Assembly (NCBI GenBank): GCA_009700815.1
Contig: WLLG01000030.1
Span: 1 to 12,384, forward strand
DNA length: 12,384 nt
Reading direction: 5' to 3'
DNA from: Actinomycetota bacterium
GTDB lineage: Bacteria; Actinomycetota; Acidimicrobiia; Acidimicrobiales; Microtrichaceae
The notes beneath the pieces were generated by a model. It was given only the letters and a program-made list of their open reading frames with translations, was not told the DNA's origin and did no database searches. Shown here one piece after another: positions 1 through 6,230 of this stretch (position 1 is its first letter; every line of letters starts with the position of its first letter). The translations under genes were made by a program, and so were the position numbers.

Positions 1-1
1 C

Positions 2-1210
2 ACCCTGCTTGGTGCAGTGCCCGGATACGATCAGTTTGCAGTTCCAGGTGTCACACCGGCTACCAAGTTTGACCAGTTCCCCGGATCGCCAGCCGTCGAC
101 GGCAGCACTGTGGTGTTCAAGGGCAACTACGCCGTGGGAGACACCAGCCAGACTGGAGTGTTCTTCCGTAATGTCGCAGTTCCGGCAGACAAGACCAAGG
201 TGATTGCCAGCTCATCAACCCTGATCCCCAACCAGCCCGCTGTCGGCGGCGCACCGGGGACAGTCACGTTCGGCTCAACAGCACCGCCGAGTGCAACTGG
301 CGGCCGTGCAGTGTTCACTGGACTCGACGTTGAAGATGCCCCGACCCTAGGGGGTGTCTACCTAGCCCCGATAGCTAGCAATCCAACACTCACCCCGCTC
401 GTTAGCATCGGCGATCAGGTTCCGATTCCTGACGCAACGCCGGCAGATCGCTTCACCGCCATCGGTGAAGGGCTCTCTTTCGATGGTCGCTTCGTTACTT
501 TCTGGGGCACTTGGGGAGCCAAGACTCCGATCACTCTTGACTGCCCAGAAGACGGCAACGCCGACCTGCTGGCGTTCTGCAATACCACCTACCCTGATGG
601 ATTCACCACTGATGTTTCGATTCATCAGGGAACCTTCGTTCACGACACAACCACAGGTGTGACCAAGGCCGTTGCAACATCAGACTCAGAAGATCCCGAT
701 GCGCTGTTCAGCGGATTCCAGTATTGGACCTTCTCGGGCAAGCCACCCACGGAGGGTGTTGGCGGAGGCGACGCATCTCAGGAACTCCCCCGCTGGCGCT
801 CCTCAGCGTTTGCCGCAGTGACGGGAAGCGGCAGCAACTACACAGTTGCATTCAAGGCAAACCGCCCCTCTGGAACCTCGGGCATCTACCTAGCCCAAGG
901 TCCTACGGAGCAGCCGATCCTTACCGTGGTCGACACAAATACTGCGGGCCCAGTGGTTGACACCGAGGCACCGGCTGACACGTTGGTGACCTCAGTTGGC
1001 ATGGAACGCGACGGCTTGAATGGCCGCTATCTGGCACTCAACTTGGGAATGGCGAACGCCGATGCCTCGGTCAGTTGGGGTGGCATCTACCTCGTCTCTA
1101 CGGACCGGCTTACAGCGCTCCCTGTTAGCAAGGAACAATCAGCGCCGAAGGCTCCTCAAAGCCCAGCCGCAGCCGATGGGCCCCACGGCGACCAGCAGCT
1201 TCAGCCGTGA
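2..1210 (+). CDS. Secreted beta-propeller-like repeat protein of unknown function (5' end outside window)
   Basis: The reading frame is open from the first complete codon of the window, so the true start and any signal peptide lie upstream. The first internal start codon, GTG at 17, has no ribosome binding site. At least five loosely repeated beta units are visible: a strand of the type 'V-F-x-G/A' followed 10-25 residues later by 'G-(V/I)-(Y/F)-(L/V/F)'. Counted from GTG 17, they lie near residues 31-50, 97-117, 158-208, 276-293 and 337-360. The second unit continues into a 'L-V-x-I-G-D-Q-V-P' strand. This looks like the bladed repeats of secreted bacterial beta-propeller proteins. The only two cysteines, C176 and C188, could form a disulfide, which suits an exported protein. 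The tail (residues 371-397) is rich in Ala, Pro and Gln and probably disordered; no sorting motif or C-terminal membrane helix is seen. The stop overlaps the start of the downstream lipoprotein gene by four bases. The function is not recognised. Confidence 0.75.
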   Translation, partial: TLLGAVPGYDQFAVPGVTPATKFDQFPGSPAVDGSTVVFKGNYAVGDTSQTGVFFRNVAVPADKTKVIASSSTLIPNQPAVGGAPGTVTFGSTAPPSATGGRAVFTGLDVEDAPTLGGVYLAPIASNPTLTPLVSIGDQVPIPDATPADRFTAIGEGLSFDGRFVTFWGTWGAKTPITLDCPEDGNADLLAFCNTTYPDGFTTDVSIHQGTFVHDTTTGVTKAVATSDSEDPDALFSGFQYWTFSGKPPTEGVGGGDASQELPRWRSSAFAAVTGSGSNYTVAFKANRPSGTSGIYLAQGPTEQPILTVVDTNTAGPVVDTEAPADTLVTSVGMERDGLNGRYLALNLGMANADASVSWGGIYLVSTDRLTALPVSKEQSAPKAPQSPAAADGPHGDQQLQP

Positions 1211-1854
1211 GCTACCCCTGGCGAGCAGCTTCTCGCGGCTCACTGCTTCTGGTTGCTCTTGCAGTCGGCGGACTTCTGTCCGCCGGCTGCGGAACGCAGG
1301 AGGGAACTCTCGACACGGGACCCAATACACAGGTTCAGGGACAGACGACGCTAAGAAAGGCCATCCCGAGCAGCTTGCCTGCACCACTAACCTCTTCAGA
1401 GGCCGCCACCAACACATCTATCGAAGTGGCTGATCCGACTCTGGACGCAATTCTGCGGAGGGCATTGGAGCAAGAGCGCTACAGCGAAGCCACGTACAGG
1501 AATATTTTGCGAACTTTTGGGTCACGTAACCCGTTCTTGGCTATTACTGAGAGCGAGGTGCAACATGGAAGAACCCTTGAAGCACTCGGTGCCAGATACG
1601 GCCAAGATATCGGTGCCACAGATGTCCTCGGCGAACCTGCTCCGAAAACCATGACGTTGGCTTGCCAGCTGGCGGCCAAAGTCGAGACTGAAACAATCTC
1701 GCTCTATGACGGATTGCTACTTCGAGTCACGTCCTATCCAGAAGTCACCCGGGAATTTCAAAATCTTCGAGCCGCTAGCGCAAATTCACACCTGACCGCA
1801 TTTCAGAGCTGCGCTGAAGGCGACCTGGGGATCAACGGAGGGCCTCCGCAGTGA
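1207..1854 (+). CDS. Lipoprotein with DUF2202 / ferritin-like domain
   Basis: This 215-residue protein starts with a GTG inside the GTGA overlap with the upstream stop, implying translational coupling. Residues 5-27 form a basic then hydrophobic signal peptide ending in the lipobox L-S-A-G-C. Cleavage would leave C28 as the lipidated N-terminus, so the protein should be anchored on the outer face of the membrane. Residues 29-75 are a polar Thr/Ser-rich linker. From about 78 to 202 the sequence fits the DUF2202 ferritin-like four-helix fold. An 'A-L-E-Q-E-R' helix (E88/E90) is followed by 'E-S-E-V-Q-H' (E117, H120), a 'K-V-E-T-E-T-I-S-L-Y-D' helix (E160/E162) and 'S-A-N-S-H-L-T-A-F' (H195). 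These Glu and His positions are the expected di-metal ligands, although the spacing was judged by eye. Extra cysteines C153 and C202 may pair. Metal or peroxide handling at the cell surface is plausible but inferred from the fold only. Confidence in the family is good; in the function it is low. Confidence 0.8.
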   Translation: MSYPWRAASRGSLLLVALAVGGLLSAGCGTQEGTLDTGPNTQVQGQTTLRKAIPSSLPAPLTSSEAATNTSIEVADPTLDAILRRALEQERYSEATYRNILRTFGSRNPFLAITESEVQHGRTLEALGARYGQDIGATDVLGEPAPKTMTLACQLAAKVETETISLYDGLLLRVTSYPEVTREFQNLRAASANSHLTAFQSCAEGDLGINGGPPQ

Positions 1855-1860
1855 ACTAAC

Positions 1861-1896
1861 TAGCTAGCCTCGCCCCTCCTCGAGGGGTGGGAGCTA
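1861..1896 (+). terminator. Long hairpin after the ferritin-like lipoprotein gene
   Basis: A ten-pair stem (1869-1878 with 1882-1891, including two G-T pairs; core CCCCTC/GAGGGG, loop CTC) sits inside a five-pair outer stem (TAGCT 1861-1865 with AGCTA 1892-1896), with a 3-base bulge. It starts seven bases after the stop codon. No T-run follows, so it would be an I-shaped hairpin terminator or an mRNA 3'-end stabiliser rather than a classical intrinsic terminator. Confidence 0.6.
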
Positions 1897-1988
1897 CGCC
1901 CTCTGAAATCCGAAGATTTGTGATTCAGGATTCCTTTTCGGCAGATCAGTCAAGCGACTCAACTTGACCATTCTGTGCCCCCGCCAGA

Positions 1989-2017
1989 TTGAACCGGCCC
2001 ATCAGGCTGAGTAGCGT
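1989..2017 (+). promoter_or_regulatory. Predicted promoter for the DUF4239 gene (leaderless)
   Basis: TTGAAC (1989-1994) and TAGCGT (2012-2017) are separated by 17 bases, a good fit to an actinobacterial housekeeping promoter (TTGAc-like -35, TAnnnT -10). Initiation about seven bases after the -10 box falls on the A of the ATG at 2024. No Shine-Dalgarno sequence precedes that ATG, so a leaderless transcript is predicted. Confidence 0.5.
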
Positions 2018-2023
2018 GAATCC

Positions 2024-2827
2024 ATGGTCTGGATCTATTTCGTCGTCTTTGCGCTCGTCCTAGTCGGGGTATTTCTGGTTCGCCCCCGGGTCAGCAAGCA
2101 GTACACGGGGGATTTTCAAGGAATCAAGATTGAAGCGATTCTTGGCCCGATCATTACCCTCACGGTGTTTCTCGGAGCAATTGTGATTGCACAATCGACC
2201 CAAACGTTTCAGCGAGCAAACCAGCAGTCAAACGCTGAAGCCGGGGCAGTCCAACAGATGTATAAGAACGCAGCCATGCTCCCTGATGGTCGCGGCGAAG
2301 TCATCCAAGCAGCATCGGTGTGTTATGCGCGCGCAGTCGTGGCGTTTGATTGGCCAGCTATGCGGGCGCTGAAAACTGCACCCCAGGTTGACCTGTGGGA
2401 GCAAGCCTTCGACAAGGAGATACCGAAGGTCTTTGATAGCGGGTCTCCAGTGGTGAGCCAACTCGTCGGGCTTAACCGACTGCAGACTGAAGCGCGAAAC
2501 GCGCGCGAGTACGATGCCGCACCCCACCTTCCGCTACTCACCTTAATTCTCATGATCGGGGCAGTGCTCTGCGTTGTCTTGGCCGTTAGTTCGTTTGCAG
2601 TTCCAGATATGAGTCGGCGCGTCCTGATTCCACTGGCCATGATCTTCGCTCTACTCCTTGGAAGCACAGTCTTTTTGGTCGAACAGCTTGAGGAGCCGTT
2701 CACAGGGATTCTGCGCGTGAGTTCTGAATCCATGCAGAAGACTGCGACCGAAATCGGTACCGAATACAAGGTGCAATATCCGCAATCAGCCCTTCCATGT
2801 GACTCTCGCGGCGCTGAAAATAACTAG
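2024..2827 (+). CDS. DUF4239-type integral membrane protein
   Basis: The 267-residue protein has four predicted membrane helices: residues 3-19, about 36-56, 169-191 and 197-219. The layout is a helical hairpin, a soluble domain of about 110 residues and a second helical hairpin. The soluble part begins with a polar helix (Q57-Y80) containing A/E/Q-rich heptads and includes 'F-D-W-P-A-M' at 108-113. After the last helix comes 'L-E-E-P-F-T-G-I-L-R-V-S' (222-233). That P-F-x-G-x-(I/L)-x-V-S signature, together with the 2+2 helix layout, is typical of DUF4239 membrane proteins, a bestrophin-like family with no established biochemical role. The ATG at 2024 starts directly in the first helix and fits the leaderless promoter. 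The gene stands alone, and two stop codons (TAA CTAG) lie together at its end. A channel or transport role is only a guess. Confidence 0.75.
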   Translation: MVWIYFVVFALVLVGVFLVRPRVSKQYTGDFQGIKIEAILGPIITLTVFLGAIVIAQSTQTFQRANQQSNAEAGAVQQMYKNAAMLPDGRGEVIQAASVCYARAVVAFDWPAMRALKTAPQVDLWEQAFDKEIPKVFDSGSPVVSQLVGLNRLQTEARNAREYDAAPHLPLLTLILMIGAVLCVVLAVSSFAVPDMSRRVLIPLAMIFALLLGSTVFLVEQLEEPFTGILRVSSESMQKTATEIGTEYKVQYPQSALPCDSRGAENN

Positions 2828-2889
2828 ACCAAGCTCACCCCGAGCCCACTGCGAACCAACACAGAGTTCACATCGCCCATACTTAGGGA

Positions 2890-2906
2890 TCGCAGTGCCC
2901 CTGCGA
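2890..2906. other. Small perfect inverted repeat upstream of the SDR gene
   Basis: TCGCAG (2890-2895) and CTGCGA (2901-2906) form a six-pair stem with a 5-base loop, in the 128-base gap between the DUF4239 gene and the SDR gene. No T-run follows. It may be an operator or a weak terminator; the sequence does not decide. Confidence 0.3.
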
Positions 2907-2943
2907 GGTGCATGCACACATCGCTACTAGGCGCAATCACAAA

Positions 2944-2949
2944 AAGGAG
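2944..2949 (+). promoter_or_regulatory. Ribosome binding site that fixes the SDR start
   Basis: AAGGAG lies six bases before the ATG at 2956. It favours that codon over the upstream in-frame start at 2908, which would add 16 polar residues foreign to the family. Confidence 0.8.
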
Positions 2950-2955
2950 TCTCAG

Positions 2956-3765
2956 ATGTCCCCCACTAGTCCCAGCAGCATCACTGGCAAAACGGCGCTT
3001 GTCACCGGCGGAGGTAGCGGTATCGGCCTTGGAGCCGCTACCCGTCTGCTCGCTGACGGAGCGCATGTCACCATCTGCGGTCGCAACGAGGAGCGCCTGA
3101 TCTCCGCAGTCGAGACACTGACTCCCCTAGTTGGCGATGGCGGTTCTATTCGCCATATCGCTGCCGACATCACCGTTGATGAGCAGATTGCCGCAGCTGT
3201 GGCCTTCGCCGCCGAACCCACTGGTGGCCTAGCAATCCTGTTCGCGAACGCCGGTGGGTCCATGCACATGGGTCCATTTGAAGATGCCGATGCAGACGCC
3301 TTGCGAGCCACCGTTGATGTCAACTTGGTGGGCACCATGCTCACCATCAAGTGCGCCGTTCCAGCGATGCGCGCCAACGGCGGCGGATCGATCATCGGGA
3401 TGTCTTCGGGTGCGGGCGCGTTTCCGCACCGCTTCTTGTGGGCCTACGGGGCATCGAAGGCCGGAATCGACATGCTCTGTAAGAGCGCGGCAGATGAGCT
3501 TGGCGTAGACGGAATCAGAGTCAATAGCGTGCAACCTGGAATCGTTGACGATGAACTCATGGAGTTCATAACTGCTGGCGGCGCGCTATTGGACAACTAC
3601 ATCGCCAATATGCCGATCGCCCGCGTGGGCACGGTAGAAGATATTGCCGAGGCCGTCCGCTTTCTGGCTGGCCCGGAATCCTCGTGGATCACCGGGGTCA
3701 ACCTGCCGATAGACGGCGGGCATCACCTGCGGGCCGGCGCAAACTACGAACTGCTCTTCGGCTAG
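2956..3765 (+). CDS. Short-chain dehydrogenase/reductase (SDR), FabG-like
   Basis: This 269-residue protein is a complete classical SDR. The nucleotide-binding motif T-G-G-G-S-G-I-G is at residues 17-24 and N-A-G at 98-100. The catalytic tetrad is N123, S151, Y164 and K168 (Y-G-A-S-K). The C-terminal 'G-V-N-L-P-I-D-G-G' is at 247-255. An arginine (R43) directly after the second beta strand, in 'C-G-R-N', suggests NADP(H) preference, as in many family members. Such enzymes oxidise or reduce hydroxyl/keto groups of lipids, steroids or other small molecules; the substrate cannot be inferred here. The start is fixed by the AAGGAG at 2944-2949. The gene is convergent with an F420-dependent oxidoreductase gene, so a shared pathway is possible, but they are not co-transcribed. 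Confidence 0.92.
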   Translation: MSPTSPSSITGKTALVTGGGSGIGLGAATRLLADGAHVTICGRNEERLISAVETLTPLVGDGGSIRHIAADITVDEQIAAAVAFAAEPTGGLAILFANAGGSMHMGPFEDADADALRATVDVNLVGTMLTIKCAVPAMRANGGGSIIGMSSGAGAFPHRFLWAYGASKAGIDMLCKSAADELGVDGIRVNSVQPGIVDDELMEFITAGGALLDNYIANMPIARVGTVEDIAEAVRFLAGPESSWITGVNLPIDGGHHLRAGANYELLFG

Positions 3766-3772
3766 GTCGGCT

Positions 3773-3820
3773 CTCTACCTCTCTACCTCTCTACCTCTCT
3801 ACCTCAACAGCTCAACAGCT
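3773..3820. repeat. Tandem repeat with 8-bp period: four CTCTACCT then two CAACAGCT
   Basis: Four perfect copies of CTCTACCT (3773-3804) are followed without a break by two perfect copies of CAACAGCT (3805-3820), so the period stays at 8 bp while the unit changes. The array fills most of the 76-base gap between the convergent SDR and F420 oxidoreductase genes. The tract lies outside both reading frames. It may mark slipped-strand expansion; no function is evident. Confidence 0.9.
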
Positions 3821-3841
3821 CACTGCTGAGTTATCGGCCGG

Positions 3842-4864
3842 TCAGTGTGGCGCTTGGGTCTGCAAGTCTCGAACGACCTCGGCAAAGTGCTCGGGGTCGG
3901 GAGCGCGGTTATTGACCAAACTCACGGAGTCTGAGATTCCGGCCAATCGGGCGCGGAGTTTCTCGGCAATCTCAGATGGCTCACCTACTACGGCAATGGT
4001 CTCGAGGAGGTCGTCATCAATCAGGGCGCCCATCTCGCTCCACTTATCGGCCCTCGCCAGCTGCTTCAGGTGAGGGTGGAGGTCCCCGTAGCCATGCAAC
4101 TCAAACACTGACTGGTACGCGGGAGTCGTGCCATAAAAAGCTAGCTGGGTGCGGACGGCCTCACGACTCCGGCTGAGCTGCTCCTCGGTGCGGCCCGTCA
4201 CAATAATGGTCACGCAGATCACCTCAACCTGGTTCTGATCGCGCCCTGCAGCGGCGGCCCCGACGGCAAGCGCTGGCAAGGTCAACTCCAGTAGCGACTT
4301 GCGAGAGTTAACCGGGTGCACCAAAAACCCGTCAGCTACTTCACCCGCAACCTGAGTCATTTTTGGCCCGAACCCTCCCATCAGAATGGGTGGAGCGCCA
4401 AAGGGGTTTGGCCCCGGGTTGAAAGCAGGGACCATGCGAGTGTGAGTGTAAAACTCCCCCTGGAAATTCAGAGGTACGCCATTTTGCCAGGTGTCCCAGA
4501 TAGCGCGAATGGCCAGCACCATCTCACGCATTCGCGCTGCCGGGTGAGACCAGGGCATGGAGAACCGCTGCTCGATATGCGGCTGGATTTGTGAGCCCAA
4601 TCCCAACTCAAACCGTCCACCAGAAACGGTCTGGAGATCCCATGCAGCATTGGCAAGGGTCATGGGCGTTCGAGCAAATGCAATGGCTACTGCAGTTCCG
4701 AGTTTCAACGTGGAGGTGTGCTCTGCAGCAACGGCAAGTGGAATAAACGGGTCATGCTTAGCCTCAAATGAAAAAGCCCGGTCATAGCGAAGTTGCTCGA
4801 GATGTCTGTAGATGGTTCTTGCCTGAGTGAGGTCCTCGGTTGGGACCGTCATTGAAACATGCAT
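3842..4864 (-). CDS. F420-dependent LLM-class oxidoreductase, MSMEG_2256 (TIGR03617) type
   Basis: This 340-residue protein has a luciferase-like TIM-barrel sequence along its whole length. Segments typical of the MSMEG_2256 group are clear: 'K-H-D-P-F-I-P-L' at 36-43, 'L-G-T-A-V-A-I-A-F-A-R' at 55-65, 'G-R-F-E-L-G-L-G-S-Q' at 83-92, 'M-P-W-S-H-P-A-A-R-M-R' at 103-113, 'A-G-E-V-A-D-G' at 173-179 and 'F-Y-G-T-T-P-A-Y' at 243-250. Homologues use reduced coenzyme F420 for hydride transfer; the substrate is unknown. ATG 4864 is the longest start; ATG 4852 (M5) is an alternative. Only AGGG two bases before 4864 resembles a ribosome binding site, so the choice is uncertain by four residues. The gene is divergent from the phosphatase operon across 115 bases and convergent with the SDR gene. 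Confidence 0.9.
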   Translation of the reverse strand: MHVSMTVPTEDLTQARTIYRHLEQLRYDRAFSFEAKHDPFIPLAVAAEHTSTLKLGTAVAIAFARTPMTLANAAWDLQTVSGGRFELGLGSQIQPHIEQRFSMPWSHPAARMREMVLAIRAIWDTWQNGVPLNFQGEFYTHTRMVPAFNPGPNPFGAPPILMGGFGPKMTQVAGEVADGFLVHPVNSRKSLLELTLPALAVGAAAAGRDQNQVEVICVTIIVTGRTEEQLSRSREAVRTQLAFYGTTPAYQSVFELHGYGDLHPHLKQLARADKWSEMGALIDDDLLETIAVVGEPSEIAEKLRARLAGISDSVSLVNNRAPDPEHFAEVVRDLQTQAPH

Positions 4865-4966
4865 GCCCTAACGACAGCGGCTGCGCCAGAAGAAGTCAAT
4901 CTCTGCTCGCGCTACTCGGCGCAGAGTGAGGATGTTTCCCGAAGGCGATTCGCAGTGAGTCAGACC

Positions 4967-4972
4967 TAGAAT
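4967..4972 (+). promoter_or_regulatory. -10 element TAGAAT, predicted leaderless start of the phosphatase operon
   Basis: TAGAAT matches the -10 consensus at five of six positions and ends eight bases before the ATG at 4980, so the transcript should begin at or next to that ATG. No purine-rich ribosome binding site precedes the ATG. I see no convincing -35 element at 16-18 bases upstream. Confidence 0.45.
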
Positions 4973-4979
4973 CAGTGCA

Positions 4980-5654
4980 ATGGCAACCCGCACCGCGCGC
5001 AAGGCCGGCTCCAAAGCCAAGCCAGCGCACACTTCCACGCTCATCCTGCTTGTCCGTCACGGGCAGACTTCAACTACTGGGGCGGTGCTGCCAGGTAGGG
5101 CAAAGGGGCTCGATCTTGCAGAAACTGGCCGGGCTCAAGCACAAGCTGCCGCAGATCGCATTGGCAAACTCAACAAAATTGACGCCGTGTACGCATCTCC
5201 GCTTGAGCGCACCCAACAAACCGCTGCGCCCATTGGCCGCGCAACAAAACAGCGCGTTCGCAGTGCCAAAGGCTTGCTCGAATGCGAGTTTGGTGACTGG
5301 ACGGGAGCAAAGCTGTCTGACCTTCGCAAACTGCCCGAGTGGTCACAAGTACAGAACAACCCTTCGGGGTTTCGGTTCCCCGGTGGTGAATCCTTCACCG
5401 AGATGCAGACTCGCATCTGGAATGAACTCCAACGCCTCGTTGCAGCTCACCCCGGTGGAAAAGTGGTCGCAGTCTCGCATGCTGACCCCATCAAGGCTGC
5501 CGTTGCGATGGCGACCGGAGTGCATCTTGACCTATTTCAGCGAATCGTCATTTCCCCCTGCTCGATCACTCCCCTGCTCTTCACTCCTTCGGGACCGGTC
5601 GTGCTCGCAGTCAATAGCACGGGTGATGACCTGAGCACGCTCGCCCCGTCGTAA
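4980..5654 (+). CDS. Histidine phosphatase superfamily protein, MSMEG_4193 type
   Basis: This 224-residue member of the phosphoglycerate-mutase-like superfamily has the catalytic R-H-G at 26-28 (H27 nucleophile), 'S-P-L-E-R-T' at 73-78 (R77), 'E-C-E-F-G-D-W-T-G' at 101-109 and 'S-H-A-D-P' at 166-170 (H167). The second histidine and the arginines of the phosphate pocket are therefore present. The first 19 residues are basic and low-complexity and precede the fold; they could be disordered. Actinobacterial relatives next to a DUF3090 gene form the MSMEG_4193 family, annotated as phosphomutase or phosphatase without a proven substrate. The stop is 12 bases before the DUF3090 gene, so the two are almost surely co-transcribed. 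ATG 4980 fits the predicted leaderless promoter. Confidence 0.9.
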   Translation: MATRTARKAGSKAKPAHTSTLILLVRHGQTSTTGAVLPGRAKGLDLAETGRAQAQAAADRIGKLNKIDAVYASPLERTQQTAAPIGRATKQRVRSAKGLLECEFGDWTGAKLSDLRKLPEWSQVQNNPSGFRFPGGESFTEMQTRIWNELQRLVAAHPGGKVVAVSHADPIKAAVAMATGVHLDLFQRIVISPCSITPLLFTPSGPVVLAVNSTGDDLSTLAPS

Positions 5655-5666
5655 ACTGCAAGGTAG

Positions 5667-6221
5667 ATGAGCGACATGAGTTCCCCGTTCGAGTTTGAAC
5701 AACTAGATGCATTTATCCCTGGTGCCCTTGGCGAACCAGGGAATCGAGTGTTCTACCTTCAGGCTCGACATGGCGAGCAGGTGGTGTCATTCCGACTCGA
5801 GAAGGAACAGGTCGGCATGCTCGGACGTTATTTGGGCCAACTTGCCTCGAACATGGGGTCACCAGACCCTGAGCGAGATATTGCTGGGCTCATTGAGCCA
5901 GTTCTGCCCGAATGGGTTGTGGGAACAATTTCTGTGGGTGTTGATGAAGAGAGCGGCATCATTCAGGTGACTGCCGAGGAACTCGTGCCCGAAGAGATCG
6001 AGTTTGAGGTTGATGATGATTTCACAGAGGCCGATATCGAAGAATTGCTCGAGGCTGAAGATGCATCTATGGGCGAACAGGCCAAGTTCACGCTGCGGAT
6101 AGCTCAAGCTGCGGCTTTTGCTGAAGCCGCTGAGGAACTCCTCTCGGCTGGTCGCCCACCCTGCCGACTCTGCGGCCGACCGATCGGCATCGAAGGACAT
6201 AACTGTCCTCGCTGGAACTAA
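5667..6221 (+). CDS. DUF3090 family protein with C-terminal zinc-knuckle-like motif
   Basis: This 184-residue protein carries the DUF3090 N-terminal core: 'G-A-L-G-E-P-G-N-R-V-F-Y-L-Q-A-R' at 19-34 and 'L-E-K-E-Q-V' at 44-49. It ends with 'C-R-L-C-G-R-P-I' and 'G-H-N-C-P-R-W-N'. C166, C169, H178 and C180 form a likely C-x2-C...H-x-C metal site. A strongly acidic stretch (residues 105-133) separates a beta-rich core from the C-terminal helix 'R-I-A-Q-A-A-A-F'. ATG 5667 is chosen; ATG 5676 (M4) is an alternative, since AAGG at 5660-5663 is very close to the first ATG. The family is confined to actinobacteria, as far as I know, and has no established function. It lies between the MSMEG_4193-type phosphatase and SCO1664-like genes, its usual partners. 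Confidence 0.9.
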   Translation: MSDMSSPFEFEQLDAFIPGALGEPGNRVFYLQARHGEQVVSFRLEKEQVGMLGRYLGQLASNMGSPDPERDIAGLIEPVLPEWVVGTISVGVDEESGIIQVTAEELVPEEIEFEVDDDFTEADIEELLEAEDASMGEQAKFTLRIAQAAAFAEAAEELLSAGRPPCRLCGRPIGIEGHNCPRWN

Positions 6222-6230
6222 GCAGGACGT

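Noticed and set aside
2908..2955. Upstream start of the SDR gene
   Set aside because: AAGGAG lies after this start and directly before ATG 2956; the added residues are polar and outside the SDR fold.
3773..3820. CRISPR array
   Set aside because: The units are 8 bp, directly adjacent, with no spacers and no cas genes nearby.
4975..5634. Long plus-strand open frame (219 residues) inside the phosphatase gene
   Set aside because: It overlaps the phosphatase gene in another frame, is rich in Ser/Arg/Leu without domain features, and the phosphatase frame has all catalytic motifs.
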